Assembly: GCA_036674765.1 (NCBI GenBank)
Contig: JARVKI010000016.1
Coordinates: 248,001-312,000, forward strand
Direction: 5' to 3'
DNA length: 64,000 bases
From: Seiridium cupressi
Lineage: Eukaryota > Ascomycota > Sordariomycetes > Amphisphaeriales > Sporocadaceae
The position numbers were made by a program, and so were the translations under genes. Below are positions 60,610 through 64,000 of the stretch, one piece after another (position 1 is the first letter of the stretch; each line of letters opens with the position of its first letter). Below the pieces are notes generated by a model that was not told the origin of the DNA, searched no databases, and worked only from the letters and a program-made list of their open reading frames with translations.

Positions 60610-61368
60610 CTATGCCTTGAAAATGTAAGGCACATAGTAAGTCAATGCCTGCCTATAACCAACGAGATGTGCCATGTACCACAACGGTACCACCACCCCA
60701 TTCCAGTCGACATAAACTAATTCATTGCTGGAAATCAACCATTTTGGGATCAATTTCAATACAGTGTCTCCGGCATCAATCCACCGTGTTGGCGGAGGGA
60801 TAGCGTACAAAAGTACATCTCGATGTCGTGAGGACGAAGCCGTAGTGCTGCCACAATGCGAGCAAATGCCGTAGTGATGTGGGAAATCCAGTAAGTCGTC
60901 GTTGTCTTGAGATGAACAATGTGCGTCTCCGTCGAACTCCTCCTCTTCTCCCGCCGTTGGTTCGTCATCCTTGCCTGCAGGCTCCGCTGAAGGTGATGCT
61001 GGAGGGTCACTCGGTATTGGCGCTGCCCATTTTCCTTTCTGGAGCGTAGTGTAGCGCTTGGAGCCGGGAGGTGGTTCCACTACCAGTGATGTAGCCTTGT
61101 GCGATGGTCGCGTCGAGGAGGACCCTCTGTTCTGCTGCTTGGATGGCTGTCCGAATGTTCCAAGGAAAGTCGAGGAGATGGGAGGCTGCGTAGAAAGGGG
61201 TCTGGAGATGGGTTCATCCTGTGTCAGCCGCCCTAAACCATCGGTATCCGTAGGATTAGCGATGTCGGGTTGGTTGATCACTCCCCTACGCGCTGGGATG
61301 GAAGAAGTTTTGTCGTTGGAGGAAAGACCCTCTCCTGTAGTAGTTTGCCCCTTATTGAATTGAGTCAT
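60610..61368 (-). CDS. Uncharacterised protein, single exon
   Basis: One uninterrupted frame of 252 residues. The first 150 residues are Ser/Thr/Pro-rich with an acidic patch (AGEEEEFDGD). The remainder is more ordered, with YGICSHCGS (a CxxC pair), LKLIPKWLISSNELVYVDW and a hydrophobic C-terminus (ALTYYVPYIFKA). I recognise no family. The single-exon form, low-complexity first half and position beside repeat-like sequence fit a lineage-specific gene. The + strand has a shorter frame opposite it, so coding on - is favoured by length and amino-acid content, not proven. Confidence 0.55.
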   Translation of the reverse strand: MTQFNKGQTTTGEGLSSNDKTSSIPARRGVINQPDIANPTDTDGLGRLTQDEPISRPLSTQPPISSTFLGTFGQPSKQQNRGSSSTRPSHKATSLVVEPPPGSKRYTTLQKGKWAAPIPSDPPASPSAEPAGKDDEPTAGEEEEFDGDAHCSSQDNDDLLDFPHHYGICSHCGSTTASSSRHRDVLLYAIPPPTRWIDAGDTVLKLIPKWLISSNELVYVDWNGVVVPLWYMAHLVGYRQALTYYVPYIFKA

Positions 61369-62423
61369 CTTTAGTAGATAGGGAGAAATATGATCCTAGG
61401 CTGGATTATCTCTTCTTCAAAGGTCCTGCAAGTAGGTTGCTTCCAAGATCTTCTGGGTATATATGGTACCGTTATTTTGAGGATTGTGATATTGTGGAAT
61501 ACCGGTTCTTGTGGCTAAGCTGTTAGATATTGATTTTTCTTGCCAGTGAAGGTTGCCTGTACGGCGATTAAATATTATTGTCGTGGTCTGTTCTAGTGCA
61601 CTAGGTAGACAGGTTGAAAATATTGCATGAATGTGAAGTGTTGCGGGAATGCTATGATGGGGCGGGAAAGAAAAGAAAAAGGAGCCGTAATAAAAGTTTT
61701 ATACGGCCTAAGTCGCCGGGGCGTTGAGCAGGTTCCGAGTTCAGCATGCGCAAGTTGCATTATTTGCGCAAGGGCAAAACCTATTTGGGACATGCATGAC
61801 AGGAAAACGCGAGCAATTTTGTATAGACCTTGATAGCGCTACCACCATATAAACGTAGTTCGGTAACAGCCTCTTCGACGGCTTGTAACCCCTGAAAACG
61901 TCTAGGCATACTACAAAGTCTCGTTAAGGTGTGATATTCGGTGTCTATCTGAGACTAACAAGCTCGGATTCGCATTTTTCCCTCGAGCGAGTATAATCAC
62001 TAGCTATTAAAGTAGAATGAAAATGTATCGTCTGCCCCGGAAAAGCTGAAGTAATCAGAGGTGTAGGTCAAAACATGCCTGGTCATGTGTGAAATATTGT
62101 ACTTGTTTACCCCTGTCAGAATTCGAAGGCTCGCATCGCCGATTGGCAGTGTTATGCTAGGTGGGCATGCTATGGTAAGCTTTTAGGGATAAGCTCAAGC
62201 CTAACAGGAAATCTAGCATAGCAAACGACGACCGCGTATTGCACACGACCAATGAAGGCGCTGCCGTAAACTGGAAGGTGCCATCATCAGAGAAGGAACA
62301 ATCATGGTCGGGCAACCAAGTGCACCTAAAGGCTGCTGTCCCGCAAGTCGAAATTTCACATGACCAGTCCATTCCTGACACCAACCTCATATTCTCCCAC
62401 CACTTTGCACTTATTTAGCAGGC
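61369..62423. other. Intergenic region
   Basis: Divergent promoters of the two unknown genes. No gene seen. AT-rich around 61480-61690. Confidence 0.4.
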
Positions 62424-63817
62424 ATGGAGTCCTCGGAATTTTTGAAGTTACGTGTGGTCGAAAGAGATCACATCGTCATTAGATTTCCCGGCCAGGCCTA
62501 TAAAGAGCTTCCCGTGAAGAGAACGCGTGACTTCCTTGTCCTACGCAAGACCCTGGAGGAGAACACGCGTCTGCTAAAGAAATACCCAGTAAGTCAGCAT
62601 CGTACTCAGTTGGGCGCGCAGGTCGCTCATCGGTGAGCAAGTTCTGGCGGTAAAGAGCGTGTTTCCAACCAGGCCCATCGGCCTTGACTCCATGGTCGCG
62701 ATAAACTCACAAATCATCCCTACGGGCAGTGGCAGCATTAGACAACCATACGTTGCCCTTCATCATACGACTTCTGACTTTCACGTTCGCAGGATGATAT
62801 CGACGAAGCAGGCGTCCTTACATTGAACGATTCAAACATTGCCGCCGTCGAGCTCTGGAAGGAAAAGCTGCATGACCGATTAGTCAACCTAAGCACCTAC
62901 AACATTGGCCATTGGTGGCACGCCGTTGCCTTCGGCCTAGACTACTGCAACGAGCCAGAGATCCTTGGCGAATGGTTCAGCGAGTGGCTCGCAAATGATG
63001 GTATCCGGGCCACGGCATACCAGAAGCTCGTTCCTGCATTCCATTTCCACTGCGTCGAGAACTTCGCGGAGATAACGAAGAACCAGGTCTACGGTGAGGT
63101 GGAGGCCATCGGTCGCAGACCTCCCGAGGGAGCTGAGCATCTGCATTGGCGAGTGAAATTCCCAGTCAAGATTCCCGGTGATATTCTTGGTGAGTACCTG
63201 AGCTTTCGTGGACGTTAAGATTACGACTTCTTCCGAGATAAACATTTGACATGATTGCAGATGACCTGCGTGCAGCCCATGAATCGACCAAAGAGCATTT
63301 AGCCGCTCTTTGGTTCGATCCTCCTGCCGATGTGGATGTGCACTGTAGCGATGTCGCCTGCCAAAACGCAGGCGAGTTTTTGTACTTCCGCTCCTTGCGT
63401 GACACTGGAATCTGGCCGATTCATAAGATATCGTACAGCCTGAGTTATTTGTTGGACCGATTTGCAAAGTTTTATTACATCTTCGACGAGGACACCGGCA
63501 ACCAGAAGCTCTGCAGCAAACATAGCACCCTGAAACGCGCCCGGTCGATCGAGGCTGTTGTGAGGCGTATGGTCGAGAACCTTCGGTACGAATTTGAGGG
63601 TCTCTGCCTGGACTGCATCAAGTACAGCAAGCTAGAAAGCTTCAATGATGACTACTGGAACCATCTATTAATCCGAGATTACAGTTACAACTGTTGCTGG
63701 GTTCATGGAGAGCGTACATGGTACTTTTCCTTCATGGCCCGCCCTGAAATCATCAAAAAGCTACAGGAGGCGCAGTATGAGAAAGAGAAAGAGGAGCAGC
63801 AGAAGCAGCAGCAATGA
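62424..63817 (+). CDS. Uncharacterised fungal protein, three exons
   Basis: Exons 62424-62588, 62793-63189 and 63261-63817 join in phase into 372 residues. Donors are GTAAGT and GTGAGT, acceptors CGCAG and TGCAG. Intron 1 is long for this window (204 nt). Visible features are a conserved-looking NIGHWWHAVAFGLDYCNEPEI, an aromatic WYFSFMARPEIIKKL close, and a terminal Lys/Glu/Gln-rich helix (residues about 350-372). Cysteines recur in pairs (HCSDVACQNA, LCLDCIKYSK, NCCWVHG). I do not recognise a domain; the layout resembles the C-terminal part of fungal BTB-type or similar hypothetical proteins, which is only an impression. A missed upstream exon is possible. Confidence 0.7.
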
Positions 63818-64000
63818 GTGGTGAGTAACAGAATATGTGTTTTCCATGTCACAAGGGGTGGTTATAAGTATTGAGTACTCGAGGATGAATAGTACAAGAA
63901 AGAAATCTGGATTTCGAGGGAAATTCCTATTGCTCACAGAGACTTCCTTATTATTAATATAATGCTTATAAAAACCCGCGTGTTGTCTTCGATACTACGA
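63818..64000. other. 3' flank of the last gene
   Basis: 183 nt that include the probable 3' UTR. No other feature visible. Confidence 0.4.

Overview
The window is nuclear DNA from a filamentous ascomycete fungus (Pezizomycotina, most likely a Sordariomycete; the class is an inference). The coding genes carry many short introns of about 48-200 nt with GTRNGT donors, CTAAC/CTGAC branch sites and YAG acceptors. The recognisable proteins are eukaryotic (Nab2, Vma21, Fun30, eL33, SPX-ankyrin-GDPD). There are no bacterial-type operons. I find 15 well supported protein genes, two uncharacterised but plausible ones and one weak small candidate, all split by hand from the reading frames. No tRNA, rRNA, CRISPR array or intact transposon was recognised. 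Long stretches (1-2688, 3196-6093, 34801-38955, 52341-56286) look non-coding.

Layout, left to right: a small SCOC-like coiled-coil gene (2689-3195, +); a CYP52-like cytochrome P450 (7828-6094, -); a secreted GH20 beta-N-acetylhexosaminidase (11685-9796, -); the poly(A)-RNA-binding protein Nab2 (13905-15476, +); mitochondrial protoporphyrinogen oxidase (16181-18408, +). Next come two divergently transcribed genes whose products match the two halves of tomato Tm-1: a UPF0261 protein (20087-18774, -) and a PF09370-type TIM-barrel protein (20520-21434, +). They are followed by a histidine phosphatase with a C-terminal membrane anchor (22432-21626, -), ribosomal protein eL33 (24607-23827, -) and glucose-6-phosphate dehydrogenase (26765-28670, +).

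The right half holds a full-size ABCB-type transporter (30455-34800, +), a DUF2406 protein (38956-40480, +), and the V-ATPase assembly factor Vma21 (41786-41293, -) head to head with the chromatin remodeler Fun30 (42526-46222, +). After these lie a weak two-exon candidate (47795-48160, +), an aldo-keto reductase (49520-48485, -), an MFS transporter with a repetitive cytosolic N-terminus (52340-50293, -), a Gde1-like SPX-ankyrin-glycerophosphodiesterase (56287-59671, +) and two unknown genes (61368-60610, - and 62424-63817, +).

Most neighbours are unrelated housekeeping genes. The P450, ABC, AKR and MFS genes are scattered and I see no synthase that would make this a secondary-metabolite cluster. 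The only functionally suggestive arrangement is the divergent UPF0261/TIM-barrel pair. The most informative structural details are a 10-nt microexon in eL33, a four-copy TQPTQ repeat in Fun30, competing in-frame and out-of-frame acceptors in NAB2, and a degenerate W-x-G-x-F repeat in the MFS N-terminus.
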